From Bacteroidota bacterium (GTDB lineage Bacteria; Bacteroidota; Bacteroidia; Chitinophagales; Saprospiraceae), in assembly GCA_963169325.1 (NCBI GenBank), contig CAUJEY010000166.1:1-58102 (forward strand): 58,102 nt of DNA, written 5' to 3'. The notes beneath the pieces were generated by a model. That model searched no databases. It was not told where the DNA came from and saw only the letters and a list, made by a program, of their open reading frames with translations. This document shows positions 1-9,900 of this stretch, piece by piece. A program made the position numbers and the translations under genes. The first letter of the stretch is position 1, and every line of letters starts with the position of its first letter.

Positions 1-48
1 GTCCACTCTACGAACGCATCGCCTTAAGACGCCCTCCGTAGAGTGGAC
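1..48. repeat. 12-bp perfect inverted repeat at the window edge
   Basis: The arm gtccactctacg at 1-12 is matched by its exact reverse complement at 37-48, with a 24-base spacer. It may be a transcription terminator of a gene left of the window or part of the palindromic intergenic repeat family that fills positions 1-377. A G-rich run (ggggggg, near 71-77) follows. No coding region is supported in 1-377. Confidence 0.6.
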
Positions 49-202
49 GGTTCCTTTCAGGATGACAATCGGGGGGGGAGAAAAAAGGGGGTAGGGAAGA
101 TTCCGGGATTTATGCGTAGCCCACGCTCGGCGGTAGAAATAAAAGGTTGTGGTTAACGGGCTATCGGGTTTTGCCGTACACTACGTTAGTCTTTCGTAAA
201 AG

Positions 203-350
203 CCTGTTCACGCTACGCTCTACGGTACGATCTACGTTTGTCATTCTGCAAGAACCTGTTCACGCTACGGTTTGATTTACAAGATATTAACGCAAGATTT
301 TCTCCTTTAGAGCCAACCGTAGCGTGAACAGGTTCTTACAATGACAAACG
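203..350. repeat. palindromic intergenic repeat, three copies of a 15-mer
   Basis: The 15-mer cctgttcacgctacg occurs at 203-217 and 255-269, and inverted at 316-330. The last two copies sit in longer arms, 235-272 and 315-350, that are reverse complements apart from a small indel and could form a stem of about 36 bp around a 42-base loop. This resembles REP/REPIN-type extragenic palindromes. It lies downstream of the minus-strand osmC gene and could also act in 3-prime end formation; there is no T-run directly after it. Confidence 0.65.
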
Positions 351-377
351 CAGGGCGAACGACAACCAGTAACCGCG

Positions 378-821
378 TTATACCAACTTCGCCTCCAGCT
401 CAATCGGCACCGCCGACAAGGCTTTACTCACCGGGCAACCGCCCTTGGCCGCCTGCGCGTGTTCCAGGAAATCCGCTTCCGAAATTCCGGGCACATTGGC
501 TTCCAGGTGCAGGGTGATTTTAGCAAAACCCCAGCCGGCGTCGCCTTTTTCCATGTCGATACTAGCCGAGCAGCGTAGTTCGGTGGGCGGATGGCCGGCG
601 CCGGACAAGCGGAAACTCAGGGCCATGATATAGCAGCCGGCATGTGCAGCGGCGATCAGTTCTTCCGGATTGGTGCCGGCTTTGCCGTCTTCGTTCTGAA
701 AACGGAGTTTGGCGGAATAAGGGGTATTGTCCAGTACGCCGGAAGGGCCGGTAAGCGAACCCGAGCCTTCTGCGCCGGAGCCTTGCCATACGGCAGATGC
801 GGTGCGTTTGAATGTTGCCAT
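378..821 (-). CDS. osmC: OsmC/Ohr-family peroxidase
   Basis: A 147-residue OsmC-type thiol peroxidase, expected in the cytoplasm, that reduces organic hydroperoxides using a pair of cysteines. Both are present: Cys63 in HAGCYIMALS and Cys129 in GGCPVSKAL. The N-terminal stretch (TASAVWQGSGAEGSGSL) and NPEELIAAAHAGC fit the OsmC rather than the Ohr subgroup (family knowledge). The length matches the family. The ATG at 819-821 lies 9 bases from a 37-bp leader repeat that also precedes the divergent glyS. The gene appears monocistronic within the window, with palindromic repeats downstream. Confidence 0.9.
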   Translation of the reverse strand: MATFKRTASAVWQGSGAEGSGSLTGPSGVLDNTPYSAKLRFQNEDGKAGTNPEELIAAAHAGCYIMALSFRLSGAGHPPTELRCSASIDMEKGDAGWGFAKITLHLEANVPGISEADFLEHAQAAKGGCPVSKALSAVPIELEAKLV

Positions 822-829
822 TTTATAAG

Positions 830-1099
830 GAGTGTTTTAGTGTTTTTGTGTTTTAGTGTTTTAGTGTTTTTGTGCTTTAGTGTTTTAGTGCTTTGAAAGC
901 AAGTTCATTTTGGGGAAACAAGCATTCAGACTTTTGGTTCGATATTTGATTATGAGACTTTTCCCCTGCCCCGGCAATGTACCCTCTTTTCAATTTATGC
1001 TGTTTCCTTTTTCCAGCCAATTTCCGCACCTTTGCGCCGCTTTTAAGCAATGCTGTGTTCTGCACAAAAACACTAAAACACAAAAACACTAAAACACTC
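830..1099. repeat. 37-bp inverted repeat forming matching leaders of two divergent genes
   Basis: The low-complexity segment 830-866 (gagtgttttagtg type) and its near-perfect reverse complement 1063-1099 (36 of 37 bases) flank the osmC-glyS spacer. Each arm ends about 9 bases before the start codon of its gene, so both mRNAs would carry the same CACTAAAACACTC leader just before ATG. The left arm continues with further units to about 895. See findings. Confidence 0.8.
1003..1034 (+). promoter_or_regulatory. predicted promoter of glyS
   Basis: A Bacteroidota-type -7 element CACCTTTG at 1027-1034 (one mismatch to TANNTTTG) lies 20 bases after TTTC at 1003-1006 (one mismatch to the TTTG -33 element). 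Transcription would start near 1041 and include the leader repeat at 1063-1099. This is pattern matching only. Confidence 0.4.
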
Positions 1100-1108
1100 A
1101 ATACCCTA

Positions 1109-2656
1109 ATGCAGGAAGAACTTTTTAAACGACTCGTTTCCCACTGTAAAGAATATGGTTTCATCTATGCCTCGTCGGAAGTGTACGACGGGCTGGGCGG
1201 TATTTATGATTACGGCCCCATGGGCGCCGAACTGAAAAACAACATCAAACAATACTGGTGGAAAGCAATGGTGCAACTCCACGAAAACATCGTGGGCTTA
1301 GACAGCGCGATCTTTATGCATCCTAAAATCTGGAAAGCTTCCGGCCACGTGGATGCGTTCAACGACCCGCTCATCGACAATAAAGATTCGAAAAAACGCT
1401 ACCGCGCCGACCAGTTGATTGAAGGCGAGATAGACAAACTCGAAGCGAAAATTGAAAAAGAGGTGGAAAAAGCCCGCAAGAAGTTCGACAACTTCGACGA
1501 GGCCATGTTTCGCAGCACCAACCAACGGGTGGTCGACTGGGCTCAGCGCGCCGACGCCATCGCCCGGCGTTTAGCCGAAGCGATGAGAACCAACGATCTG
1601 GCCGGCATCAAAACCCTGATCGAAGAACTGGAAATCGCCGACCCCGAAAGCGGCTCGCGCAACTGGACCGACGTGCGGCAGTTCAACCTCATGTTCAGCA
1701 CCCAGATGTCGAACATCGCCAGCGAAGAAGGCAAACTGTACCTCCGCCCCGAAACGGCGCAGGGTATTTTTGTCAACTTCCTGAACGTGCAAAAAACGAC
1801 GCGGCAAAAATTGCCCTTCGGGATCGCCCAAATCGGCAAAGCCTTCCGCAACGAGATCGTGGCCCGGCAGTTTATCTTCCGAATGCGCGAATTCGAGCAA
1901 ATGGAAATGCAGTATTTTATCCGCCCCGGCACCGAAATGGGCTGGTACGATATCTGGAAAGAAAAACGTATGGCCTGGCACCGCGCCGTGACGCCTGTGG
2001 AAAAACTGCGCTTCAAAGACCACGACAACCTGGCGCACTATGCCAACGCAGCCGTGGATATCCAGTTCGAATTTCCCTTTGGTTTCAAAGAACTGGAAGG
2101 CATTCACTCCCGCACCGATTTTGACCTGGGCAGCCACCAGGCTCTGTCGGGCAAAAAAATGCAATACTTTGATCCCGAACTGAACGAATCCTATGTACCC
2201 TACGTGGTGGAAACCTCCGTGGGCGTCGACCGGATGTTCCTGGCGATCCTGAGCAATGCGCTGATCGACGAAACTGTGCCCGACGCGCAGGGTGAAGACA
2301 GCACCCGCACCGTGCTGCGTATCGCACCGGCGCTGGCGCCGGTAAAATGCGCCATTTTGCCGCTGAAAGCCAATAACGATGAGCTGGTGGGCAAGGCAAA
2401 AGGTATCTTTAACCAATTGAGATACCATTTTGAATGCCAATACGACGACACGGCCGGCATCGGCAAATTATACCGCCGGCAAGACGCCATCGGCACGCCG
2501 TTCTGCCTGACCATCGACTTTGAAACGTTGGAAAACGATACCGTGACCATCCGCGAGCGCGACTCTATGAAGCAGCAGCGGGTGCCAATTAGCGAAATAG
2601 CGGCGATTGTTCGGGAAAAAACGGATATGACGCGGTTGTTGGAAGTGTTGGCGTAA
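1109..2656 (+). CDS. glyS: glycyl-tRNA synthetase, single-chain class II type
   Basis: Charges tRNA-Gly with glycine in the cytoplasm. The 515-residue protein is the dimeric alpha2 type, not the alpha2beta2 GlyQ/GlyS type. Visible signatures are the N-terminal SSEVYDGLGGIYDYGPMGAE, class II motif 2 (FRNEIVARQFIFRMREFEQ), motif 3 (SVGVDRMFLAIL) and the anticodon-binding domain starting near APVKCAILPLK. An open frame extends back to 977, but its first 44 codons are low-complexity leader sequence; MQEELFKRLVSHCKEYGF begins the recognisable family sequence, so ATG at 1109 is chosen. A clear terminator follows. Confidence 0.95.
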   Translation: MQEELFKRLVSHCKEYGFIYASSEVYDGLGGIYDYGPMGAELKNNIKQYWWKAMVQLHENIVGLDSAIFMHPKIWKASGHVDAFNDPLIDNKDSKKRYRADQLIEGEIDKLEAKIEKEVEKARKKFDNFDEAMFRSTNQRVVDWAQRADAIARRLAEAMRTNDLAGIKTLIEELEIADPESGSRNWTDVRQFNLMFSTQMSNIASEEGKLYLRPETAQGIFVNFLNVQKTTRQKLPFGIAQIGKAFRNEIVARQFIFRMREFEQMEMQYFIRPGTEMGWYDIWKEKRMAWHRAVTPVEKLRFKDHDNLAHYANAAVDIQFEFPFGFKELEGIHSRTDFDLGSHQALSGKKMQYFDPELNESYVPYVVETSVGVDRMFLAILSNALIDETVPDAQGEDSTRTVLRIAPALAPVKCAILPLKANNDELVGKAKGIFNQLRYHFECQYDDTAGIGKLYRRQDAIGTPFCLTIDFETLENDTVTIRERDSMKQQRVPISEIAAIVREKTDMTRLLEVLA

Positions 2657-2690
2657 CATTGCACTTAACAATTCATTTACCTGTTTAAAG

Positions 2691-2726
2691 AAAGGTTTGT
2701 CACCCCACTGACAAACCTTTTTTGTT
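2691..2726 (+). terminator. intrinsic terminator of glyS
   Basis: A perfect 12-bp stem, aaaggtttgtca at 2691-2702 and its complement at 2709-2720, with a 6-base loop, followed by a T-rich tract. It lies 35 bases after the glyS stop. The rest of 2657-3000 holds only this hairpin and the predicted promoter of the next operon. Confidence 0.85.
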
Positions 2727-2743
2727 TTTAACACGCTACACAT

Positions 2744-2773
2744 TTTGACGGCTGATTAGAAACATTACCTTTA
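2744..2773 (+). promoter_or_regulatory. predicted promoter of the T9SS surface operon
   Basis: TTTG at 2744-2747, an 18-base spacer, then TACCTTTA at 2766-2773 (one mismatch to TANNTTTG). It would give a leader of about 220 bases ahead of the porP-like gene. Spacing is within the normal range for the Bacteroidota sigma factor; unverified. Confidence 0.4.
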
Positions 2774-3000
2774 CGGCGGTTTCTTTACTCATGAAAAGTT
2801 GAACACCAGGAACGTTCGGCTTTAATTACTCCCCGCTTCTGTTTTGTTTTGCCTTGTTTTGGCACGCCCTGGCACAATTCGTACTACTGGTACGTTTTTT
2901 GTGTTAACAAGTTTTTAAATCCCATCATCTTCCCCCCTCCGTCCTTCCTGGGACTTATTCAATCGTTTTTATTTTACCGCATCACAAAAACAAAGCGCTT

Positions 3001-4044
3001 GTGAAGAGAACGTCATACCTATGCCATGTCCTGTTACTTGTAGTGTTTGCCTTTTCGGCCGGTTCGCTTTTGGGGCAGGATATTCATTTTTCGCAGTTCA
3101 GCAACTCCCCGCTCAATCTGAGCCCCGGCCTGAACGGCGTTTTTGGGGGAGATATGCGTTTTATCGGCAACTACCGCAACCAATGGCAGGGAGTACCGGT
3201 ACCGTACAACACCTTTTCGGGTACCATTGAAAACAAATTTTATTACCGGAAAGAAAAGTACGACCGCTATTTCACAGGATCGTTGTTGCTCAATTACGAC
3301 CGCCAGGGCAGCCTCAAACTGACCTCCCTGCAAATCGGCATCCCCATCGGCATCACCATACCACTCGCCCCGGGCAACTTCCTGTCGGTGAGCGCTACCC
3401 CGGCTTTCGGTCAACGCTCGTTCGACAGCCACAACTGGTCTTTCGATGCCCAGTTTGTGGATTGCCTCTACGACCCGAGCAATCCGACCCGCGAAGACGG
3501 TTCGTTGTTCAGCACCAACCTCCAGTATTTCGACCTCGCCGCGGGGCTGAATTATCACTGGCAGGCGCAGGAAAAACGCAGCAAACTCGATATCGGCGGC
3601 GGCATGCACCACCTGAATCGTCCGGATCACAACTTTTGGACCAACAATCCCGGCGACGACGTCCGCCTCGCTTCCCGCGTGGCCTTGTACGGCCTGGGCA
3701 TGATTCAACTGACATCCAGTTTCGACCTCGCCCTGCAAGCGCAGTATCAGCTCCAGGGCGGATACCGCGAACTGCTTTATGGCGCCGGCGGGCGTTTTCT
3801 GCTGAACTCAAAACCCTACGAAGAACTGGCCCTTCAGGTCGGCGCTTATTTCCGCCAGCGCTACAGCGACGCCGTGATCTGGCATGCCGAGGTGTACTGG
3901 AAAACCTGGACGCTCGGCGTTTCATACGATCTCAACGTCTCCGATTTTAACATTGCCACCAACAACCGCGGCGGCCCCGAGGTTTCCCTGAGTTACCGCC
4001 TGTACCGATTCAAACCAACCAAATATTGCCCGATCGATTATTGA
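3001..4044 (+). CDS. PorP/SprF-family type IX secretion outer-membrane protein
   Basis: A 347-residue outer-membrane beta-barrel protein of the PorP/SprF family. A signal peptide is visible (hydrophobic HVLLLVVFAFSAG, cleavage near LLGQ), followed by the typical mature start DIHFSQFSNSPLNLSPGLNG and alternating aromatic barrel strands to the C terminus (VSLSYRLYRFKP). In Flavobacterium, SprF-like proteins are needed for secretion of surface proteins with CHU_C-type (type B) C-terminal domains, and such genes often sit beside their cargo. Here the cargo is likely the SprB-repeat protein two genes downstream. The start is a GTG at 3001. The next gene begins 18 bases after the stop. Confidence 0.9.
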   Translation: MKRTSYLCHVLLLVVFAFSAGSLLGQDIHFSQFSNSPLNLSPGLNGVFGGDMRFIGNYRNQWQGVPVPYNTFSGTIENKFYYRKEKYDRYFTGSLLLNYDRQGSLKLTSLQIGIPIGITIPLAPGNFLSVSATPAFGQRSFDSHNWSFDAQFVDCLYDPSNPTREDGSLFSTNLQYFDLAAGLNYHWQAQEKRSKLDIGGGMHHLNRPDHNFWTNNPGDDVRLASRVALYGLGMIQLTSSFDLALQAQYQLQGGYRELLYGAGGRFLLNSKPYEELALQVGAYFRQRYSDAVIWHAEVYWKTWTLGVSYDLNVSDFNIATNNRGGPEVSLSYRLYRFKPTKYCPIDY

Positions 4045-4062
4045 TCAATCCCTTTTTAAGTT

Positions 4063-6933
4063 ATGCTAAGACCTGCACAAATATTTCTTTCCCTGTTTTT
4101 GCTGTGTGCCGTTTTACCGGCTTATGGGCAGGGAGGGATTCCGGATAAAATCGGCAACAATACCGACCGCGGCCCATCGCTGACAGCCCTTGAAAAAAAG
4201 GCAAAAAACGGCGCCGAACGCGGTGATTACAGCCATGCCGTACATTACTATACCCTGCTTTGGCAACGCGATTCCACCGACGCGAAAGCATTAAACGGAC
4301 TGGGTGAGGCCGCATTAGCCAACACACAGTATGATAAGGCCATTTGGGCTTTTCAAACCCTATTAAATAAAGGGCTGACTAAAGATGCCGGGCACACGAT
4401 GGCGCGCCTGGCTTTCGCTTTTTATAGTAAAGGGGATTATGACGAGGCGGAACGGCGCTACCGGCAAGTGGAAACGGTGGCGAACGTGTCCAAAGAGGCT
4501 AAAAAAGAGGCAGAAGAAGGCCTCGAATCCTGCGCCTGGGCCAAAGGTATCACCGGGCAGGAAAAAGTGGAACTCAGTAGCCTGACCAATAGCCTGAATA
4601 CCCGCTACGCCGAATACGCGCCGGTACGCGTGGAAAACACCCTGTACTACACCTCCTACAGCCGCCCGATCAACCCGGACTCCAGTAAGTTGCGCATGCA
4701 GGTTTTGGCCGCCACGCCCGACGGCGACAGCCTGCGAACGCAAGGCACCGACCTGAATGAGGGCAATTCACACACGGCATACCTGGCTTTTAATTCGGAC
4801 CGGACGGTTCAGTACTTTGCCCGGGCCGACCATGAAAAAGAATCGATTATTCAGTTTCAATTATACCGGCGAAAAAGTACGGGCCCCGGCGCCTGGGGCC
4901 CTGCGGAAAAATTACCGGATTATATCAACCTGAAAGACGTCACTACGACGCAGCCGAATATCGGGCGTTTGCCGGGTGATACGCTCGAAACCCTGTTTTT
5001 TGTCAGCGACCGCCCCGGCGGCTCGGGCAAAAAAGATATTTGGTACAGCCGGATAGAAAAAGATTCTTTTTCGGCGCCGCAAAACCTGAAATCGGTGAAT
5101 ACCGGCGGAGATGATGTATCGCCTTATTATTATAGTGGCGATAGCACGCTCTATTTCAGTTCCAATAGTTATACCCAAATGAATCTTGGCGGTTTTGATA
5201 TTTTCCGCTCCAAACGGGCCAAGTCCGGCTGGACCGGCCCCGCGCCGATGCCGCCGCCCTTCAACTCCGGCGCCAACGACGTGTTTTTCTCCATTTCCGA
5301 AGCCTGCAACATGCAGTTTTTTGCTTCTAACCGGGGTGGAAGCCTCAATTTTTCGGAGGAAGAATGTTGTTATAACCTTTATGGCACACAGAAAAATCTG
5401 GAAATCAAAATCGACGTATTCCACAAGATAACCCTTGAGCCCCTTGCCCAAACGGAAATGCGCCTGATGGAAAAAACAGCCGGCGGATTGACGGAAATAC
5501 GCCGCATAGAGGTAGCCGGCTATACCCATACATTCCCTTTGATGGCAGATAAAAACTATGTAGTAATCACCGGCAAATCCGGCTATTCCAGCGACACGAT
5601 CAGTTTTGAAACCTTTGACAATGCTTGGGGCAAATGTCTGGAGCAACGTTGTTATTTGCGACCCATAAAAATCGACCTCAATGTGTTCGTGTACGATGCC
5701 GACAGCAAAAAACCGGTTTTAGGCGCCGACCTTTATTTTTATGATCTGGCCGGCCACAATTCCGATGGATCTCTCGAAACCGGCCCGGCAGGCGCCCCCC
5801 TGGAATCTTTGATTTACCGCGATCATCCGGATTCTTTTGCCCATTACGACCTTAAAGTAGATCATGCATACCGGGTTATGGGCACTAAATTTGGCTTTAC
5901 TGCCGATTCCGCCGCCGCATCCACCCTGGGCTTTACCCGTGACACCACGTTGCGCCGCAATTTGTATATCACCCAAGGGTTGGAATATACAGTGCGGGTC
6001 TTTGACGATTTTACAAAAGAACCGCTTGATTCAATTTCTTTTGTTTTAAGAGAAACGGCGATAGCCAACACCGGCGACGAAAAAATAATCGCTCGCATGA
6101 GTGAGAAAGGGAACAACGAATTTAATGAAACTATTTTTTACGACCGGCGCTATAATATCGCTGCATCGCGGGAGGGATACTATGGGGATAACAACTCAGC
6201 CTCAGCCAACAAAGGTCGCCGTACGGATACGTTGGGTTTAGTAAAACAACCTTTCCAGCATCTTTATGATACCCTGTACCTGAGGCGTATTACGCTACCT
6301 ATAACATTGTATTACGACAATGATGTACCCGATCAGGGCAAGATGAATACGGATATGACCACCGACTGGTTATATGCAGGCACTTATTTAGCATATACCG
6401 ACAGGCGGAAAAGGCATTACGATTCGATAGGCTATTTCAATCGTAGAGAAAAATATCTGGATGAGTGTTGCGCGAATATGGCCGAAACCGATCCCCGGAA
6501 AATAGAAATGAAAACATTTTTTGATTCCCTGGTACAGGGCGAATGGTTGCGGCTGCGGGCTTTCCGGGAATACCTGACAGACAAACTACGAAGCGGGGAA
6601 TGCTGGACCGTTACAATTGCCGGTTTTGCCTCACCGCTCGGCAATGCCGCCTATAATGAACGACTCACGCACCGCCGGGTTGACTGTCTGTTGAACCATT
6701 TGCAAAAATTTGAGGGAGAGACGGACATTGCTGAATATTATAAACAAGGCCGGTTTATAATAAAATCGATATACGATGGCTCTAAGGAAGCGCGAGAAAG
6801 TAATGTTCCTGGCGCCGGGAAAGCATCTATATATAGTGTCAAAGCAGCGAAAGCGCGAAGGGTAATGATTGTCGAAATGAAATCCTTCGATTGTGGCGCG
6901 TTGTCAAACACTCAACCGGGGACACAAAAATGA
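4063..6933 (+). CDS. TPR/PD40/OmpA-domain envelope protein of a PorP-associated operon
   Basis: A 956-residue secreted protein with a signal peptide (FLSLFLLCAVLPAYG). In order it shows TPR-like helical repeats (about residues 40-165), a PD40/WD40-like beta-propeller (about 180-450, with strands such as TLYFSSNSYTQMNLGGFDIF), carboxypeptidase-regulatory-like folds (about 450-740) and a C-terminal OmpA-like peptidoglycan-binding region (about 840-945, with GFASPLGNAAYNERLTHRRV). This architecture matches the PorE-like or PorP-partner proteins of Bacteroidota. It probably links the secretion or adhesin complex to peptidoglycan (inference). No lipobox cysteine is seen. Its TGA overlaps the ATG of the next gene (ATGA at 6930-6933), implying translational coupling. 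Confidence 0.85.
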   Translation: MLRPAQIFLSLFLLCAVLPAYGQGGIPDKIGNNTDRGPSLTALEKKAKNGAERGDYSHAVHYYTLLWQRDSTDAKALNGLGEAALANTQYDKAIWAFQTLLNKGLTKDAGHTMARLAFAFYSKGDYDEAERRYRQVETVANVSKEAKKEAEEGLESCAWAKGITGQEKVELSSLTNSLNTRYAEYAPVRVENTLYYTSYSRPINPDSSKLRMQVLAATPDGDSLRTQGTDLNEGNSHTAYLAFNSDRTVQYFARADHEKESIIQFQLYRRKSTGPGAWGPAEKLPDYINLKDVTTTQPNIGRLPGDTLETLFFVSDRPGGSGKKDIWYSRIEKDSFSAPQNLKSVNTGGDDVSPYYYSGDSTLYFSSNSYTQMNLGGFDIFRSKRAKSGWTGPAPMPPPFNSGANDVFFSISEACNMQFFASNRGGSLNFSEEECCYNLYGTQKNLEIKIDVFHKITLEPLAQTEMRLMEKTAGGLTEIRRIEVAGYTHTFPLMADKNYVVITGKSGYSSDTISFETFDNAWGKCLEQRCYLRPIKIDLNVFVYDADSKKPVLGADLYFYDLAGHNSDGSLETGPAGAPLESLIYRDHPDSFAHYDLKVDHAYRVMGTKFGFTADSAAASTLGFTRDTTLRRNLYITQGLEYTVRVFDDFTKEPLDSISFVLRETAIANTGDEKIIARMSEKGNNEFNETIFYDRRYNIAASREGYYGDNNSASANKGRRTDTLGLVKQPFQHLYDTLYLRRITLPITLYYDNDVPDQGKMNTDMTTDWLYAGTYLAYTDRRKRHYDSIGYFNRREKYLDECCANMAETDPRKIEMKTFFDSLVQGEWLRLRAFREYLTDKLRSGECWTVTIAGFASPLGNAAYNERLTHRRVDCLLNHLQKFEGETDIAEYYKQGRFIIKSIYDGSKEARESNVPGAGKASIYSVKAAKARRVMIVEMKSFDCGALSNTQPGTQK

Positions 6934-9900
6934 GCGGGGTCAATCGCAAGTACACACCGGATATATCCAAAACCATGAATTGCAATGTTATGGCTGTCAA
7001 CTATATAAAACATACTCCAATGATGCGTATTCTGCTTTTAATGCTATTGTTCGCCCTTGGAGGTATAACGAATGGATTTACACAATCCATCACTTTATCT
7101 ATCAGCTCCACGTCGCCTGCCTGCGCCGGCTATTCGGATGGTTCTGCCACGGCGCTTGCCTCCGGCGGCGTTGCGCCTTATACTTTTGTATGGAGCAACA
7201 CCCAACAGGGACAAACCATAGAAGGAATAAACGCCGGCACCTACTCGGTCACCGTATCTGACAATGCCGGCCAAACGGCAGCCGGATCGGTGCAGGTAAC
7301 AGAACCGGCGGCGCTTCAGGCTGATGTGATCACCTCATTTCCCTCCTGCAACGGGAGTGCCGGCGTGATGGTCGTGGTGGTGAGCGGCGGTACGACGCCC
7401 TACTCCACCGTCTGGAGCAATGGAATCGTAGGCGCTGTTGGGAGCGGGCTTGTACCCGGCGTCCAATACACGGCAACCACTACGGACGCCAAAGGCTGCC
7501 AACTGATCACCCCGGTAACAGTATCCGAAATAGACAGCCTGACGGTAAATATTGCCACCGCCTGGGCAGCATGCCCGGGAATTGATAACGGTACGGCAAC
7601 CGCTTTAGTCACACCTCCTGGCGGCCTTTATCAATATGACTGGAATATTTCGGATCAAAATACCGCACAATTAACCGGCCTCGCCGGTAATACCGCCGTT
7701 GCAGTAACGGTGACCGATCAAAACTCAGGCTGTACGGGCATGGCCACAGGTCTGGTGGTTTGGCACGTTCAGCCGGCCCTGGCCCTCAACAACACACCCA
7801 GCGTAGTTTGCGCAGGTGATTTGACCGGCACGGCATCAGCCATCGCTTCTATGGGTACTGCTCCATATAGCTATGCGTGGACCGGACCGGGCAGCTCAAT
7901 GTATAGTGGCTCAAACCTGACCGGCCTTGGCGCCGGCGCCTATACGGTGACCGCAACAGATGCCGGCGGCTGTACCATTACCGGCACGGTCAACATCGGA
8001 GTCTTATCGAGCCTCAAAGCGGATTTTAATCTTCAGCAGGTTTGCGCCAATAACATTATAACCTTCGAAATTACCGATAATTCGTTGGACACCTCCAGTA
8101 CCATTACCTCGTGGAACTGGACGATCAATGATACCATAACGAGTACCAACCAAACGCCGCCGGCGTTCACCATGCCCAACGCCGCGGCCGGGAACATCCA
8201 ATTGATTGTGTCCTCTGCCATTGGATGTGTGGATACCGTTTCACGTGATTTTACGGCCAGGGCATTTCCGGATGTAACTATTCAAACCGCCGGATTTACC
8301 TGCGACGGCTCACCGGTGATCATCAAAGTAAACGGCAGCCCCTCCCTTACCTACAGCTGGATTCCGCCGGACGGGATTACCTACAACCCGGACACCCGCA
8401 ATGTACTGGCCGATCCGGACTCCACCACCAACTATACTTTGTTGGTCAGTGATTCAACTTGTTTCGATACTATAAAATCAATTCTTGTCATTCGCCAGCC
8501 TGTGCCCTTTTTAGAAGCATCGGATGTGGAAACTTGCACAAACCAAGCCGCACTGACGGCCGATACAAACCTACCGTCTGTAGTCTGGTCTACTTTCGGA
8601 ATTGCCGATACGCTTGACCCGACGGCAGTACCACCCGGCACTTATATCGTAACGGCCAGCGATTCGTTGTGTACCCTGACCGATACCGTACAGGTCACCT
8701 TAGGTAGCCCAAACGCCACCTGCAACGCCGTTCAGCAACCCACTTGCGGCCTGAACGACGGCATCGTGAGCGTGACGGCCAGCGGCGGAACTGCGCCCTA
8801 TACTTATTTGTGGAATACCACCGATACCACCCAAACCGTCACCGGTTTGGGCGGCGGCACTTACACCGTGACCGTAACCGACGCTGCCGGCTGCACGGCC
8901 ACCTGCTCGGTGACGCTGACGCCCACCGGCGGACTGACTGCCGATTGTGTTGCCGTTGAGCAACCCAGCTGCGGCTTGAATAACGGCACGGTGAGTATCA
9001 CCGCCGGCGGCGGAACTGCGCCCTATACTTATCTTTGGAATACCCAGGATACCACCCAAACGGTAACCGGCTTAGGCGGCGGCACCTACACGGTAACCGT
9101 CACCGACGCCAACGGCTGCACCGGCACCTGCTCCGTCACCCTGACGCCCATCAGCGGAGTAACCGCCAATTGCAGCGTTGTACAACAACCGACCTGCGGT
9201 TTGAACAACGGTATCATCACCGTGACGGCTTCCGGTTGCACCCCACCCTACACGTATTTGTGGAACACTGGAGATGATACGCAAACCGTCTCGAATCTCG
9301 GACCCGGCACCTACACCGTGACCGTGACGAGCGCAGACGGCTTTACCGCCACCTGTTCCCTCGTGTTAAACCCGTCGGAAGGCCCAACCGCCACCTGCAA
9401 TGCCGTTCAGCAACCCACTTGTGGTTTGAACAACGGCATCGTGGGCGTGACGGCGAGCGGCGGAACGGCGCCTTATACTTATTTGTGGAACACGCAAGAC
9501 ACCACGCAGACCGTCCCGAACTTAGGCGGCGGAACCTACACCGTAACGGTCACCGACGCTGCGGGATGCACCGCCACCTGCTCTGTCACCCTGACGCCCA
9601 CCGGCGGACTGACTGCTGATTGCACTGCCGTCGAGCAACCCAACTGCGGCTTGAATAACGGCACCGTGAGCATCACCGCCGGCGGCGGAACCGCGCCCTA
9701 TACGTATCTTTGGAATACCCAGGATACCACCCAAACGGTAACCGGCTTAGGCGGCGGCACCTACACCGTCACCGTCACCGACGCCAACGGGTGTACCGGC
9801 ACCTGCTCCGTCACCCTGACGCCCATCAGCGGAGTAACCGCCGATTGCAGCGTCGTACAACAACCGACCTGCGGTTTGAACAACGGAATCATTACCGTAA

